Below, piece after piece: positions 1 to 8,831 of a stretch of DNA of 64,000 bases. The notes beneath the pieces were generated by a model. That model was not told the origin of the DNA, did not search any database, and saw only the letters and a program-made list of their open reading frames with translations. Source of the DNA: Rhizobium etli CFN 42 (GTDB taxonomy: Bacteria > Pseudomonadota > Alphaproteobacteria > Rhizobiales > Rhizobiaceae). Made by a program: the position numbers and the translations under genes. Location: positions 1,615,001-1,679,000 of the forward strand of contig NC_007761.1 in assembly GCF_000092045.1 (NCBI RefSeq), written 5' to 3'. The first letter of the stretch is position 1; each line of letters opens with the position of its first letter.

Positions 1-2
1 CG

Positions 3-410
3 ATTCCTCAGGGAAGCGTCAACGATACGATCCTCGTCGTGGAGGACGATGAACACGTCCGCACCATGACCGCCGAAAGCCTCCACGAACTCGGTTACAG
101 CGTGTTGCAGGCGGCAAGCGGCGTGGAGGCGCTTCTTCTTTTGGAGGAGAACCCCGACGTCGATCTGATCTTCACCGATATCGTTATGCCGCAGATGAGC
201 GGACGTCAGCTTGCTGATGCCGTTCAAGAAAAATGGCCGGCGATCCGGATTCTTTACACCACGGGTTACACGCGCAATGCCATCGTCCACAATGGCGTGC
301 TCGACCATGGCGTCTCGCTGCTCGCCAAGCCATTCAGCTTGGAGCAACTGGCTCATAAGATCCGTGAACTCTTGAACGTGCCGGTGAGCGCCGGAGATGA
401 GGCGACGTGA
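3..410 (+). CDS. Response-regulator receiver domain, C-terminal part of a larger protein (partial)
   Basis: The reading frame is already open at the window edge and reaches a TGA at 408-410, so the true start lies outside. The visible part is one CheY-like receiver domain. It has the acidic pair in VVEDDEHVR, the phospho-acceptor Asp in FTDIVMPQMSG, the Thr switch in YTTGYTRNA and the conserved Lys in LLAKPFSLEQL. A receiver at the extreme C-terminus, preceded by a linker rather than a start codon, is the usual arrangement of hybrid sensor histidine kinases. A stand-alone regulator starting at the GTG at 39 is less likely because that GTG lies inside the first beta strand of the domain. Confidence 0.8.
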   Translation: MPQGSVNDTILVVEDDEHVRTMTAESLHELGYSVLQAASGVEALLLLEENPDVDLIFTDIVMPQMSGRQLADAVQEKWPAIRILYTTGYTRNAIVHNGVLDHGVSLLAKPFSLEQLAHKIRELLNVPVSAGDEAT

Positions 411-446
411 AGTCGTGCAGGACTGTGCGTCTCCAACCCCAATCCC

Positions 447-761
447 TTATTCGAGAACCTGGATCACGCGGTGCGTCTTCGGCTCGACGATCACGCGCCG
501 CTCGTTGACGACGGTGTAGGCATAGCCGTCGACATTGGGCACGGTATGGACTTCAACAGTATCCGGCAGCGTCGCGCCGACCGTGATTTCGCCGTCATAG
601 ACGACGGATGGCGTGTTTTGCTCCATGACATAGGTGCGCACCTCGCCGGGCAGGACGACAGAACCGGTTGGTGCGGGATCGGTGACAACGACCGTGCTCT
701 GTGCGAAGGCGGCCGAGCAGATGGTCAGCATGGCGGCCGTAGCCAGCATGATCTTGCGCAT
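447..761 (-). CDS. DUF1236-type secreted small protein
   Basis: This 104-residue protein starts with a clear Sec signal peptide (MRKIMLATAAMLTICSAAFA, cleavage after AFA). The mature part is short and beta-rich and ends in VIVEPKTHRVIQVLE, the C-terminal signature I associate with DUF1236 proteins of Rhizobiales. These are periplasmic proteins of unknown function, often in multiple copies. The gene converges with the receiver-domain gene (37-bp gap). A GGAGAT-like ribosome site precedes the ATG. No catalytic residues are visible, so no role is assigned. Confidence 0.75.
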   Translation of the reverse strand: MRKIMLATAAMLTICSAAFAQSTVVVTDPAPTGSVVLPGEVRTYVMEQNTPSVVYDGEITVGATLPDTVEVHTVPNVDGYAYTVVNERRVIVEPKTHRVIQVLE

Positions 762-1079
762 GGGATGATCTCCTTTGTGAACTCAAGACATCAAGGCAAC
801 GCCGGCCATACGGCATAGTTCCGCAACCGCCTGGCCGTCGTGGCAGAGGCGGGGAGCGGATTGTTTGTTGCTAAGCCAATTTCCGCACCATACGGTTGAG
901 CTGTCCGAATCACATTCAGAGCGAGTCGTCCGGTGGCATCAGGGTCGGGCTCTTTACTCTTCGTTAACCATGTCGGCGGTTTATGTCACGTGGACGACCG
1001 GGCGGTCGTTGATTCGAAGGTTCGTCGCGTTTCGGTTCGCGGATGGACATCTGGAAAGACGATTGCGGCGGCTCGAAAT
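762..1079. other. Intergenic region upstream of bcsN
   Basis: About 318 bp between the divergent DUF1236 gene and bcsN. It must hold both promoters, but I cannot place -35/-10 boxes confidently. A frame open through this stretch and into bcsN lacks a convincing upstream start, so it is treated as non-coding. Confidence 0.4.
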
Positions 1080-1640
1080 ATGCGCTTGCGGAAGACGATA
1101 TCGCTGGTGGCAGTGGCGGGTTTGATGGCCGGCTGCACGTCGACAGGCGGTGTGCGACAGCCTTCCGGACCGGAGACCGTGGCGCCTGAAAAGGCGCTGG
1201 TCCTGCCACCTCCCGGCGGCCCTTCCATCGTCAGCGTCGTCGAGCGCAAGCGCGGCAACGGCGTCGAGCAGACAGTCTCGCTGTTTACCTCCTCCTCGGT
1301 GCCGGGCCAGAATTTTCTGAAGATCCAGTTTCTCGGCGCGTCCGGGTCCAATCCCGGAACGGGCAATGCCGCCTTCAACATGGTCAACGAGAGCGCTATT
1401 GCCCGCGAGGTGGCCCGCGCGGCCCCCGGCGTGCTGATGGCGACGTCGGCGACTTTCCTCCAGAACGCTTATGGTCCATTCGGCTATGCCTCCGGCCGCA
1501 GCCGCACCGGTGATGCCTGCATCTATGCCTGGCAGCAGATTCGCTCGAGCGCGGCCGCCAATACGCAGGCGCGCAATTTCGGCATGATCCAGCTGCGCCT
1601 GCGCCTGTGCGATGCCCGCGCCACTGAGCGCCAACTGCTA

Positions 1641-1661
1641 GAGCGGATCATTTCTTATCGG
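1641..1661 (+). repeat. IS630 left terminal inverted repeat
   Basis: Starts GAGCGGATCATTTC directly after the target TA. It pairs imperfectly (14/21) with the right end. Confidence 0.8.
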
Positions 1662-1731
1662 AATCGGTGCGGGATTCCCAAATCAGCAGATTTGTGATTC
1701 ATGATGGATGCTGGAATGGAGGCCAGCATCC

Positions 1732-2680
1732 ATGACGCGACCCTATTCGAATGATCTTCGCGAGCGAGTCATTGCAGCGGTTGTGGACGGTCAGAGCTGC
1801 CGGGTGGTGGCGGAGCGGTTCAACATAGCTATCTCATCCGTGGTGAAGTGGTCGCAGCGTTATCGGGCCACCGGTAGTGTGTCGCCCGGTAAGATGGGCG
1901 GCCATCGCCGACGTGTGCTGGAGCCGCACCGCGCCTTCATTGTCGAGCAGATCGAGCAGACATCACATCTGACGCTACATCGGCTGAAGGATGAGTTAGC
2001 CGCCCGCGGTGTGAGCGTCTCCCACAATGCCATCTGGCAATTCATGCGCCGCGAGGGCTTGAGCTTTAAAAAAAACGCTGTTCGCCCTTGAGCAGGGCCG
2101 CGCCGACATTGCCCGCCGCAGAGCTCGCTGGAAAGCCTGGCAAGACCGCTTCGATCCGAAGCGGCTCGTCTTTATTGACGAGACCTGGATCCGCACCAAC
2201 ATGGCGCCGTTACGCGGCTGGGGGCCGAGGGGCAAAAGATTACGCGGCTTTGCCCCGCATGGCCGCTGGCGCACCCTCACCTTCCTCGGCGCCCTACGCT
2301 GCGACAAGCTCACTGCACCCTGCGTCTTCGACGGTCCCATCAATGGCGAATGCTTTCACGCCTATGTCCGCCAGCAGTTGATCCCGACCCTCAAACCTGG
2401 CGACATCGTCATCCTCGATAATCTCGGCTCTCACAAAGCCAAGGCCATCCGCGATGCCATCAGGGCCGTCGGCGCCAGGCTCTGGTTCCTGCCGAAATAT
2501 TCCCCCGACCTTAACCCGATCGAGCAGGCCTTCGCCAAGATCAAGCACTGGATGCGCCAGGCCCAAAAGCGAACCATCGAGGAAACCTGGCGCTATCTGG
2601 GCATACTCGCCGACACTATCAAGCCAGAGGAATGCGCCAACTACTTCTCAAATGCTGGCTACGCTTCCGTCAAAACATGA
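1732..2680 (+). CDS. IS630 transposase, two frames joined at an A8 run
   Basis: The first frame (ATG at 1732, stop 2089-2091) encodes the N-terminal helix-turn-helix part: MTRPYSNDLRERVIAAV, then a second HTH ending FMRREGLSFKK. The catalytic part is in the next frame. It has the DDE residues in VFIDETW, VILDNLGSHK and YSPDLNPIEQAF and ends at 2680. The frames meet at eight consecutive A residues at 2068-2075. Seven would give one continuous protein (LSFKKTLFALEQ). Either programmed slippage on the A run yields the full enzyme, as described for other IS630 elements, or the copy carries a one-base insertion and is dead. The sequence alone does not decide. An alternative upstream ATG lies at 1708. 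Confidence 0.85.
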
Positions 2681-2687
2681 AAGGCTC
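2667..2687 (-). repeat. IS630 right terminal inverted repeat
   Basis: Read on the minus strand it begins GAGCCTTTCATG, matching the left end at the outermost four bases and at ten further positions. A TA follows immediately. Confidence 0.8.
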
Positions 2688-3166
2688 TAGGCATCGTCTA
2701 CGGCTATACCATCACCGGCACCTTCGACGGCCCGACCTGGAATCCGTACGGCAACCCGCCCCCGCCCAGCGCGGCGCTCGGTCGTACCGGTGAACCGATC
2801 TATCCCGATGAGGGCGGATATCGCGCCGGCCCGATGCCGATCGGCTATGAGCCGGCGCCTGCCGTAGTCCGCCTGACGCGGACAGCTCCGGTCGGCAGCG
2901 CCCCAAGCCAGCAACCGGCGCAGGGCGCCGCGCCCTTGCCGACGCCGATCGGTCCGCGCGTGCCGCTCCCGAGCGAGGCGCCACAGACGAGTGCTGCGCC
3001 GGATCCGGCCGCCGCGCCGTTGGAACAATCGGCAAGAGCAATCGGCGTCACGGTGCCCTCGCCGGACTGCATAGGCGACGCGGCAATGACGGCCGTCTGC
3101 CGGAGATAGTGTATGCCCGGGGTAACTGACGGTGCCGTGCCCCGGCGCAATTTCGAAGGAACGTCG

Positions 3167-5359
3167 ATGCGCAAAGCCCGCAGTGTCTTCATATGGGCCG
3201 TTGTTTCGCTCTGCATGATCGTGCTGATCACTCTGCCGGTTAATCTGCAGACCCAGCTCATCACCAGCATCACGGTCGTCACGGTGATGGCGCTGATCAA
3301 GATCCTGAAAGGCGAGGGGACGTGGCGCCTCGTGGCGCTGGCCTTCGGAACGTCAATCGTGTTGCGCTACGTCTATTGGCGCACCACCAATACCCTGCCG
3401 CCGCTGAATCAGCCTGAGAATTTCATTCCAGGCCTGCTGCTCTACCTTGCCGAAATGTACAGCGTCGCGATGCTGGCGCTCAGCCTGTTCATCGTCGCCA
3501 CACCGCTCCCGCCGCGTCCGTCGCGTGCCGCCAATCCCGGGCGTTTGCCCCATGTCGATGTGTTCGTGCCCTCCTATAACGAGGATGCCGGCCTTCTCGG
3601 AAACACGCTGGCTGCCGCCAAGGCGATGGACTATCCGGCCGACAAGCTGCATGTCTGGCTGCTCGACGACGGCGGCACCCTGCAGAAGCGCAATTCCGGC
3701 AAGTTGCTCGAGGCCCAGGCGGCGGCGGCCCGCCATATCGAGCTGAAGCAGCTCTGCCAGGATCTTGACGTTACCTATCTCACGCGCGACCGCAACGAGC
3801 ATGCCAAGGCCGGCAATCTCAACAACGGCATGAAACATTCGACCGGCGAACTCATTGCCGTCTTCGACGCGGACCACGCGCCGGCTCGTGATTTCCTGCT
3901 CGAGACGGTCGGCTACTTCGAAGACGACCCGAAGCTCTTTCTCGTTCAGACCCCGCATTTCTTCATCAATCCCGATCCGCTCGAACGCAATCTGCGCACT
4001 TTCGAAAAAATGCCGAGCGAGAATGAGATGTTCTACGGCATCATTCAGCGCGGCCTCGACAAATGGAACGCCGCTTTCTTCTGCGGCTCGGCCGCAGTCT
4101 TGAGCCGCAAGGCGCTTGAATCGCAGAACGGCTTTTCCGGCATCAGCATTACCGAGGATTGCGAGACGGCGCTGGCCCTCCATGGCAGCGGCTGGAACAG
4201 CATCTATGTCGACAAGCCGCTGATCGCCGGGCTGCAGCCGGCCACCTTTGCAAGCTTCATCGGCCAGCGCAGCCGCTGGGCGCAGGGCATGATGCAGATC
4301 CTGCGCTTCCGTTTCCCGCTTCTGAAGCGCGGCCTGTCGATCCCGCAGCGCCTGTGCTACATGTCATCCACGCTTTTCTGGCTCTTCCCGTTCCCGCGCA
4401 CGATCTTCCTGTTCGCGCCGCTCTTCTACCTGTTCTTCGACCTCGAAATCTTCACGGCCTCCGGCGGCGAATTCCTGGCTTATACGTTTGCCTACATGCT
4501 CGTGAATCTGATGATGCAGAACTATCTCTACGGATCCTTCCGCTGGCCCTGGATTTCCGAGCTATACGAATATGTCCAGACGGTGCATCTACTGCCGGCC
4601 GTCGTCTCGGTCATGCTCAATCCGAGGAAGCCAACCTTCAAGGTCACTGCCAAGGACGAATCGATCGCCGTCAGCCGCCTGTCGGAGATCAGCCGTCCCT
4701 TCTTTGTGATCTTTGCGGTGCAGATCATCGCGCTCGTCATCACCTTCTACAGGATTTATGCCGAGCCCTATAAGGCCGACGTCACACTTGTCGTCGGCGG
4801 GTGGAACATCATCAATCTGATCATGGCTGGCTGCGCACTTGGCGTCGTGTCGGAACGTGGCGAGCGCGCTTTGTCCCGCCGTGTCCGCGTCAACCGGCGC
4901 TGCGAGTTCTACGCCAACGGCAAGTGGTATGCGGCCTCGATCGAGGACGTCTCCGTCCATGGCGCAAGGCTGCATATCTTCAACAAGCATCTCGATGAGC
5001 TGCTCGTCGGCGCCCCCGGCGAGATGCGCTTCCGGCCCTATAGCGGCGCAGATCTGGAAACCCTGCCGCTCATCGTCCGCAACATCGAGCCATCAGGCGA
5101 TATCAGCAATGTCGGCTGCCAGTACGTGCCGAAAAGCGCGCTTGATCATCGCCTGATCGCCGATCTGATGTTTGCCAATTCCGATCAGTGGACCCAGTTC
5201 CAGGAAGCGCGCCGCCGCAATCCGGGCCTCATCCGCGGCACCATCTGGTTTCTGGGCCTGTCGCTGTATCAGACCAGCCGCGGCCTGGTTTACCTCTTTC
5301 GCAGCATGCGGCCGGAGCGGGAGGCGCAGCAGCAGGCGGCAAAGGTCAATGCCGGATGA
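3167..5359 (+). CDS. bcsA: Cellulose synthase catalytic subunit (UDP-forming)
   Basis: 730 residues, the usual length for rhizobial BcsA/CelA. It polymerises UDP-glucose into beta-1,4-glucan and threads it through the inner membrane. N-terminal membrane helices precede a GT2 domain with the processive-synthase residues: LDDGG near residue 165, DADHAP near 234, TEDCET near 328 and QRSRW near 366. More membrane helices follow, then a PilZ domain starting near 570 with RRVRVNRR and DVSVHG, the c-di-GMP-binding motif pair. The ATG at 3167 is chosen because GAAGGA precedes it; an in-frame start 18 codons earlier lacks this. The stop overlaps the bcsB start (ATGA). The IS in bcsN lies about 480 bp upstream, so transcription may be altered. 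Confidence 0.97.
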   Translation: MRKARSVFIWAVVSLCMIVLITLPVNLQTQLITSITVVTVMALIKILKGEGTWRLVALAFGTSIVLRYVYWRTTNTLPPLNQPENFIPGLLLYLAEMYSVAMLALSLFIVATPLPPRPSRAANPGRLPHVDVFVPSYNEDAGLLGNTLAAAKAMDYPADKLHVWLLDDGGTLQKRNSGKLLEAQAAAARHIELKQLCQDLDVTYLTRDRNEHAKAGNLNNGMKHSTGELIAVFDADHAPARDFLLETVGYFEDDPKLFLVQTPHFFINPDPLERNLRTFEKMPSENEMFYGIIQRGLDKWNAAFFCGSAAVLSRKALESQNGFSGISITEDCETALALHGSGWNSIYVDKPLIAGLQPATFASFIGQRSRWAQGMMQILRFRFPLLKRGLSIPQRLCYMSSTLFWLFPFPRTIFLFAPLFYLFFDLEIFTASGGEFLAYTFAYMLVNLMMQNYLYGSFRWPWISELYEYVQTVHLLPAVVSVMLNPRKPTFKVTAKDESIAVSRLSEISRPFFVIFAVQIIALVITFYRIYAEPYKADVTLVVGGWNIINLIMAGCALGVVSERGERALSRRVRVNRRCEFYANGKWYAASIEDVSVHGARLHIFNKHLDELLVGAPGEMRFRPYSGADLETLPLIVRNIEPSGDISNVGCQYVPKSALDHRLIADLMFANSDQWTQFQEARRRNPGLIRGTIWFLGLSLYQTSRGLVYLFRSMRPEREAQQQAAKVNAG

Positions 5360-7788
5360 GAAAGATCCTCGCCGCCGCGCTTCTCCTGTTGCATGCCCCC
5401 GCTGTCACCCAGGCGCAGACGGCGCCCTTCGACATGTCCGGCGAGCGGCCGCCCGGCGCGTCTACTGCCCCGAGATTGACGCCGCCCGCTCCACCCACAG
5501 CGACGGCGCCGGTACCTGTCACACCGCCCATTTCCGTAACACCTGCGCCCGTTCCTGCGCCGATCGCTGTCCTGCCGCAGCCAGGGGCGCCGGCATCTCA
5601 GCCCGGCGCGGCGGCGAATGCCGCTTCGCAGCCGCGCCACCGCGATTTCAGGCGCTATCTTGTACCCTTTTCGAAATTCAGTCTCAGCGGCGAATATGAC
5701 CGCCGGTCATGGTCTGTCTATCTGACGCCCGAGCAGGCGGCCGCCAAGGCAAGTTTCACCTTCGCCTATCAGAATTCGATCGTCGTCGCGCCGGAAGCCT
5801 CCGCGCTGACCGTCTATCTCAACAATCGTCCGATCGGTCAGCAGCGGGTCAGCTCGGCGGACGGCTCTTCCGCCGTTACATTCGAAGTTCCCTCCGGCCT
5901 GTTACAGCCGGGCGCCAATCTTGTGACCTTCCAGGCAGAGCAGCGCCATCGCACCGATTGCAGCATCCAGTCCACCTATGAATTATGGTCGAATATCGAT
6001 CCGGCCGGAACCTATCTGAGCTTTGCCGGCGGGAATGCCGCGGAGCTTTCGAGTGCCGACGCGATCCGCGCCATCGGCGTCGATGGCGCCGGCAGGACGG
6101 AGTTCGATATCGTCGTCCCGGCGTTGGAGCAGCCAGGGACGACCAAGCCATTGTTGCGGCTGGCACAGGGTCTGTCGGTGCTGAGCAGCATGCCGAACCA
6201 GATATTTGCCTTCAGCACCGCTTCCCTTCCGACCGCCGGTCCCGGCAAGCTCGGGGTGCTCGTCGGGACAGCCGCTGAGCTGCGGCCGTTCTTTCCCGGC
6301 CTGCCGCCCGGTGCCGAAAGCGCGCCCCTCGCTGCTTTCGTGACCGATCCGCGCAGTGGCTCGCCGGTGCTTTTGATCAGCGGCCCCTCCTGGCAAGCAG
6401 TCTCCTCGGCGATCGATACTATCGTTTCGCCGACGGACAGGTCCGCGGACGTCCGCCGCGATACGCTGACCACCGAGCGGTGGAGCGCGCCAAACGCGCC
6501 GCTGGTCTTTTCCGAGACCAGCATCGCCCTCTCGCAACTCGGCGTGAAGACCACGGAATTTTCCGGCCGGCGGTTCCGCGCCAGCTTCAATGTCGCCGTG
6601 CCGGCCGACTTTTATGCCAATGCCTACGGCGAGGCGAAGGTGCTGCTCGATGCCGCCTATACCGACAATGTGCTGCCCGGCAGCCATATCGATATCTACG
6701 TCAACGACAACATCGCCTCCACCGTACCGCTTACCTCGACCACCGGCGGCATTCTCCGTCACCTGCCGATCCGCGTGACGATGCGCCACTTCAAACCCGG
6801 CCTCAATACGATTGGGATCGAAACGATCCTGATGACGAAAGACGATGCCGCTTGCGCTCCGGGTGCTACCGCCGGTGCCAATCCCCGTTTTGCCCTGTTC
6901 GATACCTCGGAAGTGCACATTCCGGATTTTGCCCGCGTCGGGCAGCGTCCGAACCTGGCCGCCATTTCCGGCACGGCCTATCCCTATGGCCGGGCGACGG
7001 AACCGACGCCGCTGTTCATCGATCGCGTCGATGCCGATACGCTTTCGGCCGCGGCTACGCTGCTCGGTCAGATGGCGGTGAAGGCAGGCCATCCGATCGC
7101 CGTCGAAACCGTCGCTTCGCCGAATACGATCGGCGATCGGGACGCCATCTTCATCGGCTCGATTTCGCAGATGCCGGCAACCGCGCTGACGCAGGCCAAC
7201 ATCTCGACGGCGAGCCAAGCCTCGTGGCGTCCGGTGGTCGACACGCAGCCAGGCGTCATCGATACCGGCACGGCCTTCGAGGAGTGGGATTCCAAGGTGA
7301 GCGGCGGTATCTTGCGAAGCCGCATCACCGCCTTCCGTGAATGGCTGGGGCGCAATTTCGATATCACCCGCAGTTCGCTGCAGTTCATCCCCGGCGCCGA
7401 GAAGGTCTTCACCCCGTCCAACGCCGACACGCTCATGATTGCGCAGGGCTCCAGCCCCTTAGGAGAGGGTTCGTGGACCGTGGTGGCGGCACCCTCGGCG
7501 AAGGATCTGCGCGAAGGGCTCGAGGTGCTGACCGGTCAGCTGAACTGGCCGCAGATCTCCGGCCATATCACCACCTATTCGAGCAAGACGGGCAAGATCG
7601 ATACGGTGCCCGTCACCCGCTTCGATTTCGTCCCGTCCACGCCTCGGTCGATCGCCAACTACCGCTTGATCGCCGCCAACTGGTTGTCGACGAATATCCT
7701 CTCCTATGCTTCGCTGCTCGTCGTCTTTGTGCTGCTGATCGGCGTCGCTACCTCGCGCATGCTCAAAACGCTGGGTCGGTCCAAATGA
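5356..7788 (+). CDS. bcsB: Cellulose synthase periplasmic regulatory subunit BcsB
   Basis: 810 residues beginning at the ATG that overlaps the bcsA stop. A signal peptide (MRKILAAALLLLHAPAVTQA) is followed by a long Pro/Ala-rich stretch to about residue 90. Then comes the BcsB body with repeated carbohydrate-binding-like and flavodoxin-like modules (FSLSGEYDRRSW; VYLNNRPIGQQRV). One C-terminal transmembrane helix (ILSYASLLVVFVLLIGVA) anchors it beside BcsA; in known structures this helix is needed for BcsA activity. The protein guides nascent glucan through the periplasm. It overlaps bcsZ by 4 bp, so translational coupling along the operon is likely. Confidence 0.96.
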   Translation: MRKILAAALLLLHAPAVTQAQTAPFDMSGERPPGASTAPRLTPPAPPTATAPVPVTPPISVTPAPVPAPIAVLPQPGAPASQPGAAANAASQPRHRDFRRYLVPFSKFSLSGEYDRRSWSVYLTPEQAAAKASFTFAYQNSIVVAPEASALTVYLNNRPIGQQRVSSADGSSAVTFEVPSGLLQPGANLVTFQAEQRHRTDCSIQSTYELWSNIDPAGTYLSFAGGNAAELSSADAIRAIGVDGAGRTEFDIVVPALEQPGTTKPLLRLAQGLSVLSSMPNQIFAFSTASLPTAGPGKLGVLVGTAAELRPFFPGLPPGAESAPLAAFVTDPRSGSPVLLISGPSWQAVSSAIDTIVSPTDRSADVRRDTLTTERWSAPNAPLVFSETSIALSQLGVKTTEFSGRRFRASFNVAVPADFYANAYGEAKVLLDAAYTDNVLPGSHIDIYVNDNIASTVPLTSTTGGILRHLPIRVTMRHFKPGLNTIGIETILMTKDDAACAPGATAGANPRFALFDTSEVHIPDFARVGQRPNLAAISGTAYPYGRATEPTPLFIDRVDADTLSAAATLLGQMAVKAGHPIAVETVASPNTIGDRDAIFIGSISQMPATALTQANISTASQASWRPVVDTQPGVIDTGTAFEEWDSKVSGGILRSRITAFREWLGRNFDITRSSLQFIPGAEKVFTPSNADTLMIAQGSSPLGEGSWTVVAAPSAKDLREGLEVLTGQLNWPQISGHITTYSSKTGKIDTVPVTRFDFVPSTPRSIANYRLIAANWLSTNILSYASLLVVFVLLIGVATSRMLKTLGRSK

Positions 7789-8831
7789 GGTGGTGGTGCG
7801 TGCTTCTGCTTGCGGCGACGGCTGCGTTCGCCCCCGCAAGCCCGTCCGCCGCCGCACAGCAGGCGATGATCAATGCCGATGCGTGGTCCGCCTACAAGGC
7901 GAAGTTTCTCGATGCGAGCGGCCGGATCGTCGATAATGGCAACGGCAATATCAGTCATAGCGAAGGGCAGGGCTATGGCATGCTGCTCGCCTATCTCTCG
8001 GCAAGCCCCGCGGATTTCGAGCAGATCTGGTATTTTACCCGCACCGAGTTGCTGTTGCGCGACGATGGCCTGGCCGTCTGGAAATGGGATCCCAACATCA
8101 AGCCGCACGTGACCGACACCAATAATGCCTCGGATGGCGACATGCTGATCGCCTATGCCCTGGCGCTTGCCGGTACTGCATGGAAGCGCAACGACTATAT
8201 CCTCGCCGCCTCTCGCATGGCGCAGGCGCTGCTTGCCGAAGCTGTCGTCCGCTCGGCGGGCCGGACGCTGCTGATGCCGGGCAGCGAAGGTTTTGGCGCC
8301 GCCGATCGTGACGACGGTCCTGTCGTCAATCCTTCCTACTGGATTTACGAGGCAATGCCTGTCATGGCAGCACTTGCTCCCTCCGATGCGTGGAAAGAGC
8401 TGTCGGACGATGGCGTGGCGCTGTTGAAGACCATGCAGTTCGGTCCGCGCAAGCTTCCTGCCGAATGGGTCAGCCTCAGTGGCGCACCGCGACCGGCAGA
8501 GGGTTTCGACGCCGAGTTTGCCTATAACGCCCTACGCATCCCGCTCTATCTCGCGCGCGGCGGCATCACGGACAAGGCGCTGTTGAACCGCCTGCGAACG
8601 GGGATGTCGCAGAATGGCGTCCCGGCCACGATCGATCTGACCACAGGGCGGCCGAAGACCGTGTTGCTGGACCCGGGTTATAAAATTGTTAATGATGTTG
8701 TGGCCTGTGTAGTCGACGGGACCAGGCTGCCGGTCTCGGCTCTGCAATTCGCGCCCACACTCTATTATCCGTCCACGCTTCAACTGCTGGGGCTGGCCTA
8801 TATCGGGGAGAAGCATCCGGAGTGTCTGTGA
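7785..8831 (+). CDS. bcsZ: Endo-1,4-beta-glucanase, GH8 (BcsZ/CelC)
   Basis: 348 residues with a Sec signal peptide ending around SAAAQQA. GH8 signatures are present: the proposed acid Glu in NISHSEGQGYGM (near residue 59) and the Asp in NNASDGDMLIAYAL (near 116), plus VNPSYWIYEAMP. The enzyme trims beta-1,4-glucan in the periplasm and is part of the core bcs operon. The R. leguminosarum homologue CelC2 is known from the literature to hydrolyse the non-crystalline wall at the root-hair tip during infection. The start overlaps the bcsB stop (ATGA) and the stop overlaps the next gene's preferred start (GTGA). Confidence 0.95.
   Translation: MRWWCVLLLAATAAFAPASPSAAAQQAMINADAWSAYKAKFLDASGRIVDNGNGNISHSEGQGYGMLLAYLSASPADFEQIWYFTRTELLLRDDGLAVWKWDPNIKPHVTDTNNASDGDMLIAYALALAGTAWKRNDYILAASRMAQALLAEAVVRSAGRTLLMPGSEGFGAADRDDGPVVNPSYWIYEAMPVMAALAPSDAWKELSDDGVALLKTMQFGPRKLPAEWVSLSGAPRPAEGFDAEFAYNALRIPLYLARGGITDKALLNRLRTGMSQNGVPATIDLTTGRPKTVLLDPGYKIVNDVVACVVDGTRLPVSALQFAPTLYYPSTLQLLGLAYIGEKHPECL

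Larger units (their letters stand above)
1641..2687 (+). mobile_element. IS630-family insertion sequence in bcsN
   Basis: A 1047-bp element bounded by TA on both sides (1639-1640 and 2688-2689), the target duplication expected of IS630/Tc1-mariner transposition. Imperfect terminal inverted repeats lie at 1641-1661 and 2667-2687; both begin GAGC and match at 14 of 21 positions. It carries one transposase in two overlapping frames in the same direction as the host gene. Joining the flanks restores the bcsN frame exactly, which fixes the ends to the base. Confidence 0.95.
1080..3109 (+). pseudogene. bcsN: bcsN, cellulose biosynthesis lipoprotein, interrupted by an IS630 element
   Basis: The 5' part (1080-1640) encodes a lipoprotein: a signal peptide with lipobox LMAGC, then a domain matching what I know of BcsN, the alphaproteobacterial accessory protein at the head of type III bcs operons. 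The frame is broken after ...ATERQLL by an insertion. It resumes at 2690 with GIVYGYTITGTFDGP and runs to a TAG at 3107-3109 through a Pro/Ala-rich tail. Removing 1641-2689 (element plus one TA copy) joins 561 and 420 bases in frame as a 326-residue protein. bcsA starts 57 bp downstream. The gene is very probably non-functional here. The lipoprotein start at 1080 is preferred over a longer N-terminal extension because of the lipobox. Confidence 0.9.

Noticed and set aside
5983..7218. 411-codon frame antisense to bcsB
   Set aside because: Shadow of bcsB with Arg-rich composition.
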